A stretch of 62,098 bases of DNA from Pseudomonadota bacterium (GTDB taxonomy: Bacteria > Pseudomonadota > Alphaproteobacteria > Rhodospirillales > Magnetospirillaceae), in NCBI GenBank assembly GCA_023458315.1, contig JAEXAH010000013.1, forward strand, positions 1 to 62,098, given 5' to 3'. Shown piece by piece: positions 16,340 to 25,546 of the stretch. Each line of letters begins with the position of its first letter. The stretch's first letter is position 1. The notes beneath the pieces were generated by a model. It had not been told where the DNA came from and ran no database searches. It saw only the letters and a list, made by a program, of their open reading frames with translations. Position numbers and translations under genes: made by a program.

Positions 16340-17710
16340 ATGTCCACGCAGCCGCATCCCTGGCGCGCCGAGGCGGTGGCGACATTGCGCCTCGGCTGGC
16401 CGCTGATCCTGACCAATCTGGCGCAGATCGCCATCGGCACCACCGACACCCTGATGATGGGCTGGCTGGGGCCGGGCGAACTGGCGGCGGGGGCGTTGGG
16501 CACCAACCTGTTCTTCGCCTTTCTGATCCTGGGCATGGGCCTGGCGCTGGGCACGGCGCCGCTGTTGGCCCAGACCCTGGGCCGCGCCCGCCATTCCGTG
16601 CGCGAATGCCGCCGTCTGACCCGCCAGGGATTGTGGCTGACCGCCATCTATTGCCTGCCGTGCTGGCTGTTGCTGTGGCACGCCGAGGCGGTGCTGCTGC
16701 TGCTGGGGCAGGACCCGGGCCTGGCGGCATTGGCGGGCCATTACGTGCGTGCCCTGCAATGGAGCATGCTGCCCGCGCTGTGGGTCATCGTCCTGCGCTC
16801 GTTCCTGGCGGCCAAGGAACGGCCGCGGGCGGGCATGGTCGTCACCTGGGCGGCGGTGGTGCTGCATGTGGGGTCCAACTGGCTGCTGATGTTCGGCCAT
16901 TGGGGGCTGCCGCGCCTGGGCGTGGTCGGGGCGGGCATCTCCTCGACCCTGTCCTACAGCTTCATGGCGCTGGCGTTGGTCGGCTTTCTGTACTGGGATC
17001 GCCGTTTCCGCCGTTTCCACATCCTGGGCCATTGGTGGCGGGCCGATTGGGCCAAGTTCCGCGAATTGCTGCGCATCGGCACCCCCATGGCCCTGGCCAT
17101 GGGCTTCGAGGTGACGGGCTTCAACGCCGCCGCCTTCCTGATGGGGGTGATCTCGGCCGATTCCCTGGCGGCGCACGCGGTGGCGCTGCAAGTGGCCTCC
17201 GTCACCTTCATGGTGCCGCTGGGCGTCGCCCACGCCGTCACCGTGCGGGTCGGGCTGGCGGCGGGGGCGGGCGACAGGGCGGGCGTCACCCGTGCCGGGT
17301 GGACGGCGCTGATGCTGGGGGTGGGCTTCATGGCCTGCACCGCCCTGGTGCTGCTGACGATGCCGCTGCCCATCGTCCACCTGTTCCTTGACCCGGCGCG
17401 GCCCGAGAACCGGGCGGCGATCGACCTGGCGGTGGGCTTCCTGGCCATCGCCGGCATGTTCCAACTGGTGGACGGCGCCCAGGTGGTGGGGGCGGGCGCC
17501 CTGCGCGGGCTCAAGGACACCACGGTGCCCATGCTGTTCGCCGGGTTGGGCTATTGGCTGATCGGCATTCCGCTGGGCGCCGCCCTGGCGTTGCTGACGC
17601 CGTTGTCGGGGGTGGGCATCTGGATCGCCCTGGCGGTCGGCCTGGGCATCGTCGCCGCGTTGATGGTCGTCCGCTGGAGCCTGCGCGGGCGGTTGGGCCT
17701 GTCGCCCTGA
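16340..17710 (+). CDS. MATE family efflux transporter
   Basis: 456 residues with about twelve membrane helices in two repeats. LGWPLILTNLAQIAIGTTDTLMMGWLG is split across the first helix pair and is typical of NorM-like MATE exporters, which expel cationic drugs or metabolites using H+ or Na+. The second half repeats the pattern at IGTPMALAMGFEVTGFNAAAF. ATG at 16340 starts the conserved part; an in-frame ATG at 16268 would add 24 residues with no ribosome site. The gene is convergent with the next small one. Confidence 0.92.
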   Translation: MSTQPHPWRAEAVATLRLGWPLILTNLAQIAIGTTDTLMMGWLGPGELAAGALGTNLFFAFLILGMGLALGTAPLLAQTLGRARHSVRECRRLTRQGLWLTAIYCLPCWLLLWHAEAVLLLLGQDPGLAALAGHYVRALQWSMLPALWVIVLRSFLAAKERPRAGMVVTWAAVVLHVGSNWLLMFGHWGLPRLGVVGAGISSTLSYSFMALALVGFLYWDRRFRRFHILGHWWRADWAKFRELLRIGTPMALAMGFEVTGFNAAAFLMGVISADSLAAHAVALQVASVTFMVPLGVAHAVTVRVGLAAGAGDRAGVTRAGWTALMLGVGFMACTALVLLTMPLPIVHLFLDPARPENRAAIDLAVGFLAIAGMFQLVDGAQVVGAGALRGLKDTTVPMLFAGLGYWLIGIPLGAALALLTPLSGVGIWIALAVGLGIVAALMVVRWSLRGRLGLSP

Positions 17711-17917
17711 TCACTCGGCCGCGTCGCGGCCCGGGTGTTGGCCGCACCATTGCGGACAGGCGAAATCCGCCTGGGTCATCAGCGCCAGACGCGGGTCGGG
17801 CAGGTCCAGCAGGCGGGCATGGCAACGGCCGCGGGCGGGTGGCCCGCCCTCGGCCCCGGCGCGGCCGGTCCAGAAAACACAGGTGGCGCACAGGCGCGCC
17901 GTGTCGGTCGTGGTCAA
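17711..17917 (-). CDS. Small cysteine-rich hypothetical protein
   Basis: 68 residues immediately after the MATE stop on the other strand. It contains CATCVFW, then RGRCHA, then FACPQWCGQH. The arrangement of six cysteines suggests a metal- or cluster-binding fold, but I do not recognise a family. The CxxC near the N-terminus and a Cys-Pro-x-Trp near the end are the main features. The frame has good coding character for such a short gene. Confidence 0.6.
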   Translation of the reverse strand: MTTTDTARLCATCVFWTGRAGAEGGPPARGRCHARLLDLPDPRLALMTQADFACPQWCGQHPGRDAAE

Positions 17918-18116
17918 GGTTCATCCCGCCGTGCAAGTCCCCGCCGCCATCCCGGGCGGCCCCATCGCGGCACTATGGCGGGGTGGGCGGCGGAAGTCTC
18001 AAACGGCCGGTGAACGGGTGTGCGGCGTCCTGTAAACGGCGATGATCCCCGGGCGTCGAATTGTCAATCCGCGCCACCTGGAGTAAGCTTCGGGCGGGCG
18101 ACAAGGACGGCGGGAC

Positions 18117-20690
18117 ATGGAAAAGCGTGGTCTGGGACTGCGGGCGCGGTTGCTGGCCGTGGTCTTCATGGCCGTGCTGCCCGCGTTGGCGCTGATCATC
18201 CACAATGCGGATTCCGTGCGCCGTTCCACCTCGGACCGCATGACCGAATCGGTGCTGCAACTGGCCCGCATGGTCGCCGACAATCAGCGCGACCTGGACC
18301 GCCAGACCCGGACCCTGGTCAATTTCCTGGCCCGCGACCCGGCGGTGCTGGCGGGCGACCCGGCGGCGTGCTCGGCCCGCATGGCCGATCTGCTGTACAA
18401 CGCCGTCAATGAAGCCGACCGCTTCCTCAATTTCGTCGCCATCCGTCCCGACGGCGACATCTATTGCGCGGCGCGCGGCGGGGGGCGCGACGTCATGCAT
18501 GTGCGCGACCGCGCCTATTTCTGGCAGGTGCTGGAACGCCGCACCCTGGTGACGGGCGAATACATCCTGGGCAAGATCGCCAACGCCCCCATCATCCCGG
18601 TGGCCGGACCGATCATCCAGGACGGTGCCTTCAAGGGCGTCATGCTGGTCAGCACCAACCTGGCCTGGGTGGCGAAGGCCATGGCGCCGCGCCTGCCGCC
18701 CGACGCGGTGCTGCGGCTGTACGACAGCCAGGGGCGCATTCTGGTGCAGGCGCCCAACCACGAGACGGCGGTGGGCGGCACCGACCCGGTGTTCGCCAAG
18801 CTGCGCGAGGGCGGCGACGAAGGCACCTTCCGCCATGTGGCGGCAACGGGCGAGGAACGGCTGTATGCCTTTGCCCGTCTGCCCTATGGCGAGCATTCGC
18901 TGTACGTGGCCATCGACCGTCCCACCGGTTCGGTATTCGCCGAGGCCGACGCCGCCCTGCGCCGGGGGCTGCTGGCGCTGCTGGCGGTGACGGCGGCGGT
19001 GCTGCTGTCGGCCTGGGGCATCGGCAATTCGCTGATCCTGCGCTCGGTGTCGGCGCTGACCCGGGCGGTGCGGCTGATGGCGGCCGGGCACCTGTCGGCG
19101 CGGGTGACGGTGGACCGCGACGACGAGATCGGCCAGTTGGGCGAAGCCTTCAACGACATGGCCCGCGCCCTGGAACAAAGCGCCCGCGACGCCGAGGCGC
19201 GCGAGGCGGCGCTACAGCAGGCCGACCGGGCGAAAAGCGATTTCGTCGCCACCATGAGTCACGAGATCCGCACCCCCATGAACGGCATCCTGGGCATGGC
19301 GCGGCTGGTGGCGCAGGGGCCGCTGACCGAGGAACAGCGCGAGCAGATGGCGGCGCTGACCTCGTCGGCCGAGGCGCTGCTGACCATCCTCAACGACATT
19401 CTGGATTTCTCGAAGCTGGAGGCCGGACGCGTCGAGTTCGAGCACGCGCCGTTCCAGATGGCCCGCGTGGTCGAGGGCGTCGGCGGCCTGTTGCTGCCGC
19501 GCGCCGCCGAAAAGGGACTGGCGCTGGAAACCTGGGTCGATCCCGCCTTGCCCGATTGGCTGGAGGGTGATTCCGGGCGGCTGTGGCAGGTGCTGATGAA
19601 CCTGGCGGTCAACGCCATCAAATTCACCGAAGGCGGCGGCGTCACCCTGCGCGTCCGCCTGCTGAACCACGACGACGACGGCGTCGGCGTGGAAGGCGAG
19701 GTGGTGGATACCGGCATCGGCATCGCCCCCGAAGCCTGCGCCCGCCTGTTCGATTCCTTCGTCCAGGCCGACGCCTCCATCTCGCGCCGCTTTGGCGGCA
19801 CCGGGCTGGGACTGGCCATCTGCAAGCGGCTGGTCGAGGGCCAGGGCGGCGCCATCGGCGTCGACAGCGCCCCCGGCCAGGGCAGCCGCTTCTGGTTCCG
19901 CCTGCGTTTCCCGCGCGCCCAGGCGCCCGCGCCGCGCGCCGAACAGCGGGTGCTGGCGACGCTGCCGCCGCTGGACATCCTGTTGGCCGAGGACAACCCG
20001 GTCAACGTCATGGTGGCGCGCGGCCTGCTGGAACGCGGCGGCCACCGCATCACCGTCGCCACCGACGGCCGCCAGGCGGTGGCCCAGGCGGCCCACGCCC
20101 GCTTCGATCTGGTGCTGATGGACATGCAGATGCCGGAACTGGACGGCCTGGGCGCGGCGCGGGCCATCCGCCGCCTGCCCGGCCCCATGGCGGCGGTGCC
20201 GATCATCGCCCTGACCGCCAATGCCATGCCCGGCGACGCTGAACGTTGTCTGGCGGCGGGCATGAACGCCCATGTGGCCAAGCCCATCGACCCGCCGGAA
20301 CTGTTCGCCACCATGGCGGCGCTGCTGACCGGGCACGCCCCGCCGGTGCCCACGGTGGACGCCGCGCAATTCCGTTCGCTGGCCGACCATCTGGGGCCAG
20401 AGGCCATGGCGGAACTGGCGCAACTGTTCCGCACCACCGGCCAGGAAGCGGTGGCGCGGCTGCGCGGTCTGGCCGACCAGGGCGGTCTGGCCGAGGCCGC
20501 CCAGGCGGCGCACGACCTCAAGGGCATGGCGGGCTATTGGGGGGCCGAACGTCTGGCCCACCACGCCCAGGCGCTGGAACAGGCGGCCCGCGACGGCGAT
20601 CTGGTGCGTCTGCGCGCCCTGTGCGCGGGCCTGGACGGGCTGTGGCAGGACACCATGGCCGCAGTGGGGTGCAGTCTGGACCCGGTGTGA
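18117..20690 (+). CDS. Hybrid sensor histidine kinase (Cache-type sensor, receiver, Hpt)
   Basis: 857 residues. TM1 (about 8-28) and TM2 (about 285-305) enclose a periplasmic double-Cache sensor, recognisable from RDRAYFWQVLERRTLVTGEYILG and similar segments. Then HAMP, HisKA with His382 in SHEIRTPMNG, HATPase with NLAVNAIKF and GTGLGLAI, a receiver with Asp669 in LMDMQMPELDG, and Hpt with His799 in AHDLKGMAGYWG. The phosphorelay is complete within one protein. AAGGA precedes the ATG. No cognate regulator gene is adjacent. Confidence 0.93.
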   Translation: MEKRGLGLRARLLAVVFMAVLPALALIIHNADSVRRSTSDRMTESVLQLARMVADNQRDLDRQTRTLVNFLARDPAVLAGDPAACSARMADLLYNAVNEADRFLNFVAIRPDGDIYCAARGGGRDVMHVRDRAYFWQVLERRTLVTGEYILGKIANAPIIPVAGPIIQDGAFKGVMLVSTNLAWVAKAMAPRLPPDAVLRLYDSQGRILVQAPNHETAVGGTDPVFAKLREGGDEGTFRHVAATGEERLYAFARLPYGEHSLYVAIDRPTGSVFAEADAALRRGLLALLAVTAAVLLSAWGIGNSLILRSVSALTRAVRLMAAGHLSARVTVDRDDEIGQLGEAFNDMARALEQSARDAEAREAALQQADRAKSDFVATMSHEIRTPMNGILGMARLVAQGPLTEEQREQMAALTSSAEALLTILNDILDFSKLEAGRVEFEHAPFQMARVVEGVGGLLLPRAAEKGLALETWVDPALPDWLEGDSGRLWQVLMNLAVNAIKFTEGGGVTLRVRLLNHDDDGVGVEGEVVDTGIGIAPEACARLFDSFVQADASISRRFGGTGLGLAICKRLVEGQGGAIGVDSAPGQGSRFWFRLRFPRAQAPAPRAEQRVLATLPPLDILLAEDNPVNVMVARGLLERGGHRITVATDGRQAVAQAAHARFDLVLMDMQMPELDGLGAARAIRRLPGPMAAVPIIALTANAMPGDAERCLAAGMNAHVAKPIDPPELFATMAALLTGHAPPVPTVDAAQFRSLADHLGPEAMAELAQLFRTTGQEAVARLRGLADQGGLAEAAQAAHDLKGMAGYWGAERLAHHAQALEQAARDGDLVRLRALCAGLDGLWQDTMAAVGCSLDPV

Positions 20691-20734
20691 TCCCAAGATC
20701 AATTCCCCGGTCGTCGTGCCGCTGCGACAGGGGT

Positions 20735-21442
20735 TCAGCCGAATGCTTCGGACACCTTGGCCGGATCGACGCCCATGCGGCGCAGGAAATCGGGCAGGGT
20801 GCGGCCGGGCATCAGGCGGAAGGTGCGGTCCAGCGGTTCCAGCGCCTGCATGCGGTCGATCCGGAAGGTGCGGAAATCGTCGCGCAATTCGCACCAGCCG
20901 ACCAGGGTCCACACCTTGCCCCAGAAATACAGCCCCAGCGGCTGGCACGACCGTTCCGAGCCCTCGCCGTCGGCGCGGGTATAGGCGAAGCGCAGCACTC
21001 GCCGGGCGCCGATGGCGTCGCGCAGGCGGTCCAGCAAGTGCCGCAGATCCTCGGCCAGCAACGGCGCCGGAACATAGACGCGGCTGAGGGCCAGTTGCCC
21101 GCGTGCTTCCTCGGGCACCACCGCCTCGATCTTGGCCAGGGCCTCGGTGGCGGCGGCGGCCAATTGGTTGCCCGCCAGCGAGCGCACCATGCGCACCCCC
21201 ACCAGCACCGCCTCCAACTCGTCGCGGGTGAACATCAGCGGCGGCACGTCGTAGCCGTCACGCAGGACATAGCCCATCCCGGCCTCGCCGGTGATGGGCA
21301 CGCCCGAGCCGATCAGTTCGGCCACGTCGCGGTAGATGGTGCGTTCCGACACCTCCAGCCGCCGGGCCAGGTCGCGGGCGGTGGTCAGCCGCCCGCCCCG
21401 CAGGGCCTGCACGATCTGGAACAGCCGGTCGGCCCTGCGCAT
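20735..21442 (-). CDS. YafY-type transcriptional regulator (HTH + WYL)
   Basis: 235 residues. The N-terminal winged helix (residues 1-60) reads RRADRLFQIVQAL and TARDLARRLEVSERTIYRDV, the HTH_11 pattern. The C-terminal half carries a WYL domain (VLRFAYTRADG, YFWGKVWTLVGWCELRDDFRTFRIDRM), a ligand-sensing fold. WYL is relaxed here, since LYFWGKVW replaces the canonical triplet. It follows the VOC gene by 18 bp and is likely co-transcribed; this pairing is common and suggests it controls its neighbour. Confidence 0.9.
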   Translation of the reverse strand: MRRADRLFQIVQALRGGRLTTARDLARRLEVSERTIYRDVAELIGSGVPITGEAGMGYVLRDGYDVPPLMFTRDELEAVLVGVRMVRSLAGNQLAAAATEALAKIEAVVPEEARGQLALSRVYVPAPLLAEDLRHLLDRLRDAIGARRVLRFAYTRADGEGSERSCQPLGLYFWGKVWTLVGWCELRDDFRTFRIDRMQALEPLDRTFRLMPGRTLPDFLRRMGVDPAKVSEAFG

Positions 21443-21460
21443 GGTGTGAACGTCCCGTGG

Positions 21461-21832
21461 TTACGCCATGGAATGTAGCCCGACGCGGTTGCCCTCGCTA
21501 TCGCGGAACTGGGCGATGAAACCGTGCGGCCCGATGGCGGTCTTGGGCATGACCACCACGCCGCCCGCCGCCTCGGCCCGGCCCAGCGGTCCGGCCAGAT
21601 CGTCGCCGCCATTCATGTAGACCAGGGTGCCCTGGTCGCCGGGAACGAAGCCCTCGCCCTTGACCAGCGCCCCCTTGACCTCGGCGCCCTCGGCGTCGAA
21701 TACCGCCATGTGCAGACCGGTATCGGGGCAGGTTTCGGCGCGCAGCGGATGGCCGAACACGGCGCTGTAGAAAGCCTGGGCGCGATCCATGTCGGCGACG
21801 GGCAATTCGAACCACACGGCAACGTTCTTCAT
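21461..21832 (-). CDS. VOC (glyoxalase/dioxygenase fold) protein
   Basis: 123 residues. VWFELPVADMDRAQAFYSAVFG is split over the first strand and helix and is the classic VOC beginning. IAQFRDSEGNRVGLHS closes the second module. One VOC pair per chain suggests it works as a dimer with a metal at the interface. Reaction unknown; relatives include lactoylglutathione-lyase-like proteins of undefined function. ATG is chosen before KNVAVWFELPV. Confidence 0.85.
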   Translation of the reverse strand: MKNVAVWFELPVADMDRAQAFYSAVFGHPLRAETCPDTGLHMAVFDAEGAEVKGALVKGEGFVPGDQGTLVYMNGGDDLAGPLGRAEAAGGVVVMPKTAIGPHGFIAQFRDSEGNRVGLHSMA

Positions 21833-21887
21833 GATGATGTCTCGCTTTGAAAGGGATGGGATGCGGCGCCACGCCCCTTTCATAGCA

Positions 21888-21921
21888 AACCCCTCCTGAC
21901 AGCATGGTGTCAGGAGGGGTT
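21888..21921. repeat. 14-bp perfect hairpin upstream of the VOC gene
   Basis: AACCCCTCCTGACA and its complement are separated by GCATGG. The stem is unusually long and perfect. It lies between the VOC start and the aminotransferase stop, both leftward. It can act as terminator for nothing rightward here; an operator for the VOC/YafY unit or an mRNA element is possible. Confidence 0.45.
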
Positions 21922-22019
21922 CGTACCCCCCACGAATTATGGCTGCGCAACGTGCGAGATAGCGCGGAAGCCACCTCCGCGTCAGGCCGTGAAGACCCAA
22001 AAAAGTCGCGCAGTGGGCC

Positions 22020-23219
22020 TCAGCCCACTTGCCCTTCGGCCAGGATGCGTTCCAGTTCGGCCACGCCGGATGGCAGGTCGATCTTGGCGCCCGCCGCCCG
22101 CAGGCTGGAGCCGAAGGCGTGCAGGGTGCGGAAGATGTGGTGGGCGTGGCATTGCTCGCCCATCTGGCCGATGCGCAGGATGTCCAGGCCGAAGGCGCCC
22201 GACACCTCGACGCGGTAGACCTGGGACATGTGGTGGCGCACGGCGTCGCCCGACACCCCGGCGGGCAGCTTGATGCCCACCACCGAATTCAGGCGGCATT
22301 CGCGCGGCACGTACAATTCCAGGCCCATGGCCTCGACACCGCCCTGAAGCGCCCGCGAACAGGTTTCGTGGCGATGGAAACGGGCGGTCAGGGTTTCGTT
22401 GCAGATCAGCCGCAGCGCCTCGTGGATGGCCATGATGCCCGACACCGGCGCGGTGTAGTGATAGGATTTCAGATTCCAGAAGCGATCGGCCAGCCGGGCG
22501 TCCAGGCACCAATGGGCCATGGGGGCGTTGCGGCTTTCGATGCGCTTCCACGCCAGTTCCGAGAACGCCAGCAGCGACACGCCGGGAATGGACGACAAGC
22601 CCTTTTGCCCGCCGGTGATGACCGCGTCCACGCCCCAGGCGTCCATTTCCATGGGCATGGTGGACAGGGTGCACACCGCGTCCACCACCACCAGGCATTC
22701 GTACTTGCGGCCGATGGCGGCGATTTCCGGCAGGTGGCGGTTCCACACGGTGTTGGACGTCTCGCCCTGCACCAGGGTCAGCACCGCCGGACGTTCGCGG
22801 CGGATGGCCTCCTCGATCTGGGCGGGATCGGCGGTTTCGGTCTGGCCGACCTCCAGGGTGGCGACGTCGGCGCCGCAGCGGATGGCCATCTCGGCCAGGC
22901 GGCGGCTGAAATAGCCGTTGCACACCGCCAGCAGCTTGGTGCCCGGTTCGACCAGATTGCACACCGCCATCTCCATGGCGGCCGAGGCCGGACCGGCCAC
23001 GCCCAGCACCCGCGCCGATTGGGTCTGGAAGACGTAGCGAGCCATTTCCTTCACCTGTTCGATGACCCGGTTCATGGTCTCGCCCAGATGGTTGATGACG
23101 ATGCCGTTGGCTTCGGCCACCCGTGCCGGAATGGGCACCGGGCCTGCGCCCATCATCAGCAGCGGTTCATCCGGCAGGATGCGGTCCAGCGGCACGACGG
23201 CAGGCGGGCGATAGCGCAT
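22020..23219 (-). CDS. PLP-dependent aminotransferase, alanine-glyoxylate type (class V)
   Basis: 399 residues. Fold-type I class V family, close to alanine-, serine- or ureidoglycine-glyoxylate aminotransferases. MMGAGPVPIPARV at the N-terminus, the PLP ring-stacking region, the Asp of VVVDAVCTLSTMP and the Schiff-base Lys206 in TGGQKGLSSIPG are all present. It likely takes the amino group from a small donor to glyoxylate. No purine- or serine-cycle genes lie next to it, so which one is unclear. AAGGAT seven bases before the ATG supports the start. A small hairpin (22013-22028) overlaps the stop. Confidence 0.88.
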   Translation of the reverse strand: MRYRPPAVVPLDRILPDEPLLMMGAGPVPIPARVAEANGIVINHLGETMNRVIEQVKEMARYVFQTQSARVLGVAGPASAAMEMAVCNLVEPGTKLLAVCNGYFSRRLAEMAIRCGADVATLEVGQTETADPAQIEEAIRRERPAVLTLVQGETSNTVWNRHLPEIAAIGRKYECLVVVDAVCTLSTMPMEMDAWGVDAVITGGQKGLSSIPGVSLLAFSELAWKRIESRNAPMAHWCLDARLADRFWNLKSYHYTAPVSGIMAIHEALRLICNETLTARFHRHETCSRALQGGVEAMGLELYVPRECRLNSVVGIKLPAGVSGDAVRHHMSQVYRVEVSGAFGLDILRIGQMGEQCHAHHIFRTLHAFGSSLRAAGAKIDLPSGVAELERILAEGQVG

Positions 23220-23322
23220 ATCATCAAATCCTTAGAAAAGGGGGAGAGGACATTCACAAACCCACCCCCACCCTGTCAAGGCCCAGCCCTCCTCGCTTCG
23301 CGGACGCGCCTCCGGGAATCGG

Positions 23323-24120
23323 CTAACGCTTGGCCTTGGTGGTGCGGTTGATGCGGGTGGTGCGGCGTTCCTTGGGCTCGTCCGACGAATCGGGCTCGGC
23401 CGCTTCGGCCAGACGGGACGGCAGATCCTTGAGCTGGCTCCACACCAGGGTCATGAATCCGGCCATCACCACCACGTTCAGCGCATGCAGCGATTGCAGC
23501 ACCGCCGCCACCACGCCGTCGCCGACCTGGGGGGCGAAATCGGTGAACAGGCCGCGGGCGATTTCCGCCAGCACGATGAACGGCAGATTGACGATCACAT
23601 AGCCCAGGCCGACGGCCAGACCGCCCGCCAGCACCATTTCCTGCAACTTGGTCCCGGCCAGATCCTTCCAGCGCCCCAGCGACAGTTGCGGCAGGATCAG
23701 GAACAGGCCGCCGATCAGCAACTGGAACAACTGGATGCCGGTGCGGGTGTAAATCTCGGCGTTGGGGGTGTCCTTGAGCAGCAGGCCGAACAGGATGGTC
23801 GGCGCCAGTTCGAACCCTTGCAGCAATTGCAGGACGATCATCCACAGCAGCAGGCGCGGCACCATTTGCAGGGGCGTCAGATCCTCGACCCCGTCCTGGC
23901 CCGCCGCCAGGATGCGCTGCCAGAAAAAGCCCATGGCGGTGACGGCGGCCATGCCCAGCACCGGGCCGATACCGGCCAGCGCCCCACCCTGGGCGGCGGC
24001 CAACTGGCCACCCGCCACCAGGGCCAGACCGGGCACCAGCAGCACCGCCGATTCCTTGGGGCGGGCGACGATCTGGCGGAAGGCGTCAAGGATCTGCGGC
24101 GCGTAACGGGTCAGGCTCAT
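23323..24120 (-). CDS. Multi-pass membrane protein of unknown function
   Basis: 265 residues with about five or six hydrophobic helices (e.g. AVLLVPGLALVAGGQLAAA, FLILPQLSL, LNVVVMAGFMTLVW) and a basic, polar C-terminal tail (KERRTTRINRTTKAKR). I do not recognise the family. AGGGTG precedes the ATG by five bases. It sits between the aminotransferase and a response-regulator gene on the same strand, with gaps of 53-103 bp, so co-transcription is uncertain. Confidence 0.65.
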   Translation of the reverse strand: MSLTRYAPQILDAFRQIVARPKESAVLLVPGLALVAGGQLAAAQGGALAGIGPVLGMAAVTAMGFFWQRILAAGQDGVEDLTPLQMVPRLLLWMIVLQLLQGFELAPTILFGLLLKDTPNAEIYTRTGIQLFQLLIGGLFLILPQLSLGRWKDLAGTKLQEMVLAGGLAVGLGYVIVNLPFIVLAEIARGLFTDFAPQVGDGVVAAVLQSLHALNVVVMAGFMTLVWSQLKDLPSRLAEAAEPDSSDEPKERRTTRINRTTKAKR

Positions 24121-24173
24121 GGGACACCCTGCTGGAAATGGGGCGCCACTGTAGCGTGGGACGGGCGGCGGGG

Positions 24174-24908
24174 CTATCGGTTCAATTCGAAATAGCCGCG
24201 CGCCAGCATGATCTGGCGGATCAGTTCGTCCGGCGGGATGGGTTTCGACAGGATTTTCGAGGCGCCGTGGCGGCGTACCGCCTCCAGCGTCTTCTCGTCC
24301 TTCTCGGCGGTCAGGATCAGCACCGGCTTGCGGCAATTGCGGCCCGCGCGGTCCGAGCGCAATTGCCGCAGGAATTCCTCGCCGCCCATGGGCGCCATGT
24401 GCAGGTCGCACAGGATGACGTCGGGCTCCATGTCCGACTGCCCCAGCAGGTCCAGGGCCTCCTTGCCGTTGCGCGCCTCGGTGAACTTGGACAGGTGCAC
24501 CTTGGCCAGCGATTTCTTGATGATGGCCCGCACCATTTCCTGGTCGTCCACCACCATGACATGCAACCCGGCCTCGCCCACCTGCATGGTCAGCGCGGCG
24601 CCGTCCTTGTATTTCTCCACCAGCTTGTTGGCCGAACGCGGCAGCGGCACCGCGTGGTCGCGGCAATACTGGGTCAGCGCCAGCCCCACGTCCTCGCAGG
24701 AAAAGGTGAAGCGCGACGGCACGGCGCTGCGGCTGTTGCCGGGAAAGGTGACGGCCAGGGCGATGTCCTGGGCGGGTTCGAACTGGAAGTTCTCGGGCGG
24801 CGTGTCCGGCATGTGCTTGTCCACCCGCTCGCCATAGCGGCGCATGGCATCCAGGAATTCCGCCCTGGGAAAGACGATGACGCGGCGCTCCAGGATCATC
24901 TGGCCCAT
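24174..24908 (-). CDS. Response regulator with unrecognised N-terminal region
   Basis: 244 residues. The last 130 form an intact receiver: acidic pair in VMVVDDQEM, phospho-acceptor Asp in ILCDLHMAPMGG, Thr in LILTAEKDEKT, Lys in ILSKPIPPDEL. The first 112 residues (MGQMILERRVIVFPRAEFLDAMRRYG onward in two parts, then SRFTFSCEDVGLALTQYCRDH) match no domain I know. It is not a DNA-binding output. Having the receiver at the C-terminus with an N-terminal module is the reverse of ordinary regulators. No kinase lies nearby. Confidence 0.8.
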   Translation of the reverse strand: MGQMILERRVIVFPRAEFLDAMRRYGERVDKHMPDTPPENFQFEPAQDIALAVTFPGNSRSAVPSRFTFSCEDVGLALTQYCRDHAVPLPRSANKLVEKYKDGAALTMQVGEAGLHVMVVDDQEMVRAIIKKSLAKVHLSKFTEARNGKEALDLLGQSDMEPDVILCDLHMAPMGGEEFLRQLRSDRAGRNCRKPVLILTAEKDEKTLEAVRRHGASKILSKPIPPDELIRQIMLARGYFELNR

Positions 24909-24996
24909 CCCCAGTCCGACCGATCTATATCTTCATAAATAGACCCGGGGTCTGGGGAAGGCCAGCGCCGCCTTGTGATGAAATCTGCTTTTGCCG

Positions 24997-25509
24997 TCAC
25001 GCCGCCAGGCTGCGCAACACGGCGGTCGCCGCGTCACCCGCCAGGGAATAGAAAATGTGACTGCCCGCGCGGCGGCAATTGACCAGACCGTCGGCGCGCA
25101 GGCGGGCCAGATGCTGCGACAGCGCCGAGGGTTGCAGGCCGGTGGCACGGCCCAGATCGCCCGCGCAGCGTTCGCCATCGGACAATTCGCGCAGCACCCG
25201 CAGGCGGTGCGGGTTGCCCATGGCCTGCAACAGCCGGGCGGCACGGTCCAGATCCACGTTGGGGGCGCGGCGGCCTTCGAACACCAGCGGCAGCACGCCC
25301 GCGCTGCGCAATTCGCTCAGCGCGCCCTCGGCCTCGTCGGGCGACAGGTACATGTCGGCGTCCACGGCGCGGTCCTGAAGCTCGCGCGCGGTCAGGGCCA
25401 GGGTCGGCCCGGAAAACACCAGCCCGGCCACCGTCACCCGCTGGGGCGTGGGGGCCAGACGGGCGCGGCGCAGGGCTTCGATGCCTTCGGACATTCCGGT
25501 GGTGGTCAT
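24997..25509 (-). CDS. Fused Fur-like / ArsR-type transcriptional regulator
   Basis: 170 residues. Residues 90-170 are an ArsR-type winged helix (LLQAMGNPHRLRVLRELSDG, LQPSALSQHLARLRADGLV). Residues 10-80 look like the Fur N-terminal winged helix (ALRRARLAPTPQRVTVAGLV, then LTARELQDRA). The usual Fur metal-binding half is absent. Two cysteines, Cys115 in the helix before the recognition helix and Cys145 just after it, could sense metals or sulfur species. GGAGAG eight bases upstream fixes the ATG. A 21-bp palindrome lies in the promoter, which suggests autoregulation. Effector unknown. Confidence 0.75.
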   Translation of the reverse strand: MTTTGMSEGIEALRRARLAPTPQRVTVAGLVFSGPTLALTARELQDRAVDADMYLSPDEAEGALSELRSAGVLPLVFEGRRAPNVDLDRAARLLQAMGNPHRLRVLRELSDGERCAGDLGRATGLQPSALSQHLARLRADGLVNCRRAGSHIFYSLAGDAATAVLRSLAA

Positions 25510-25546
25510 GGCGGGGTCTCTCCGTGCCTCGGATGCGATAAGATTG

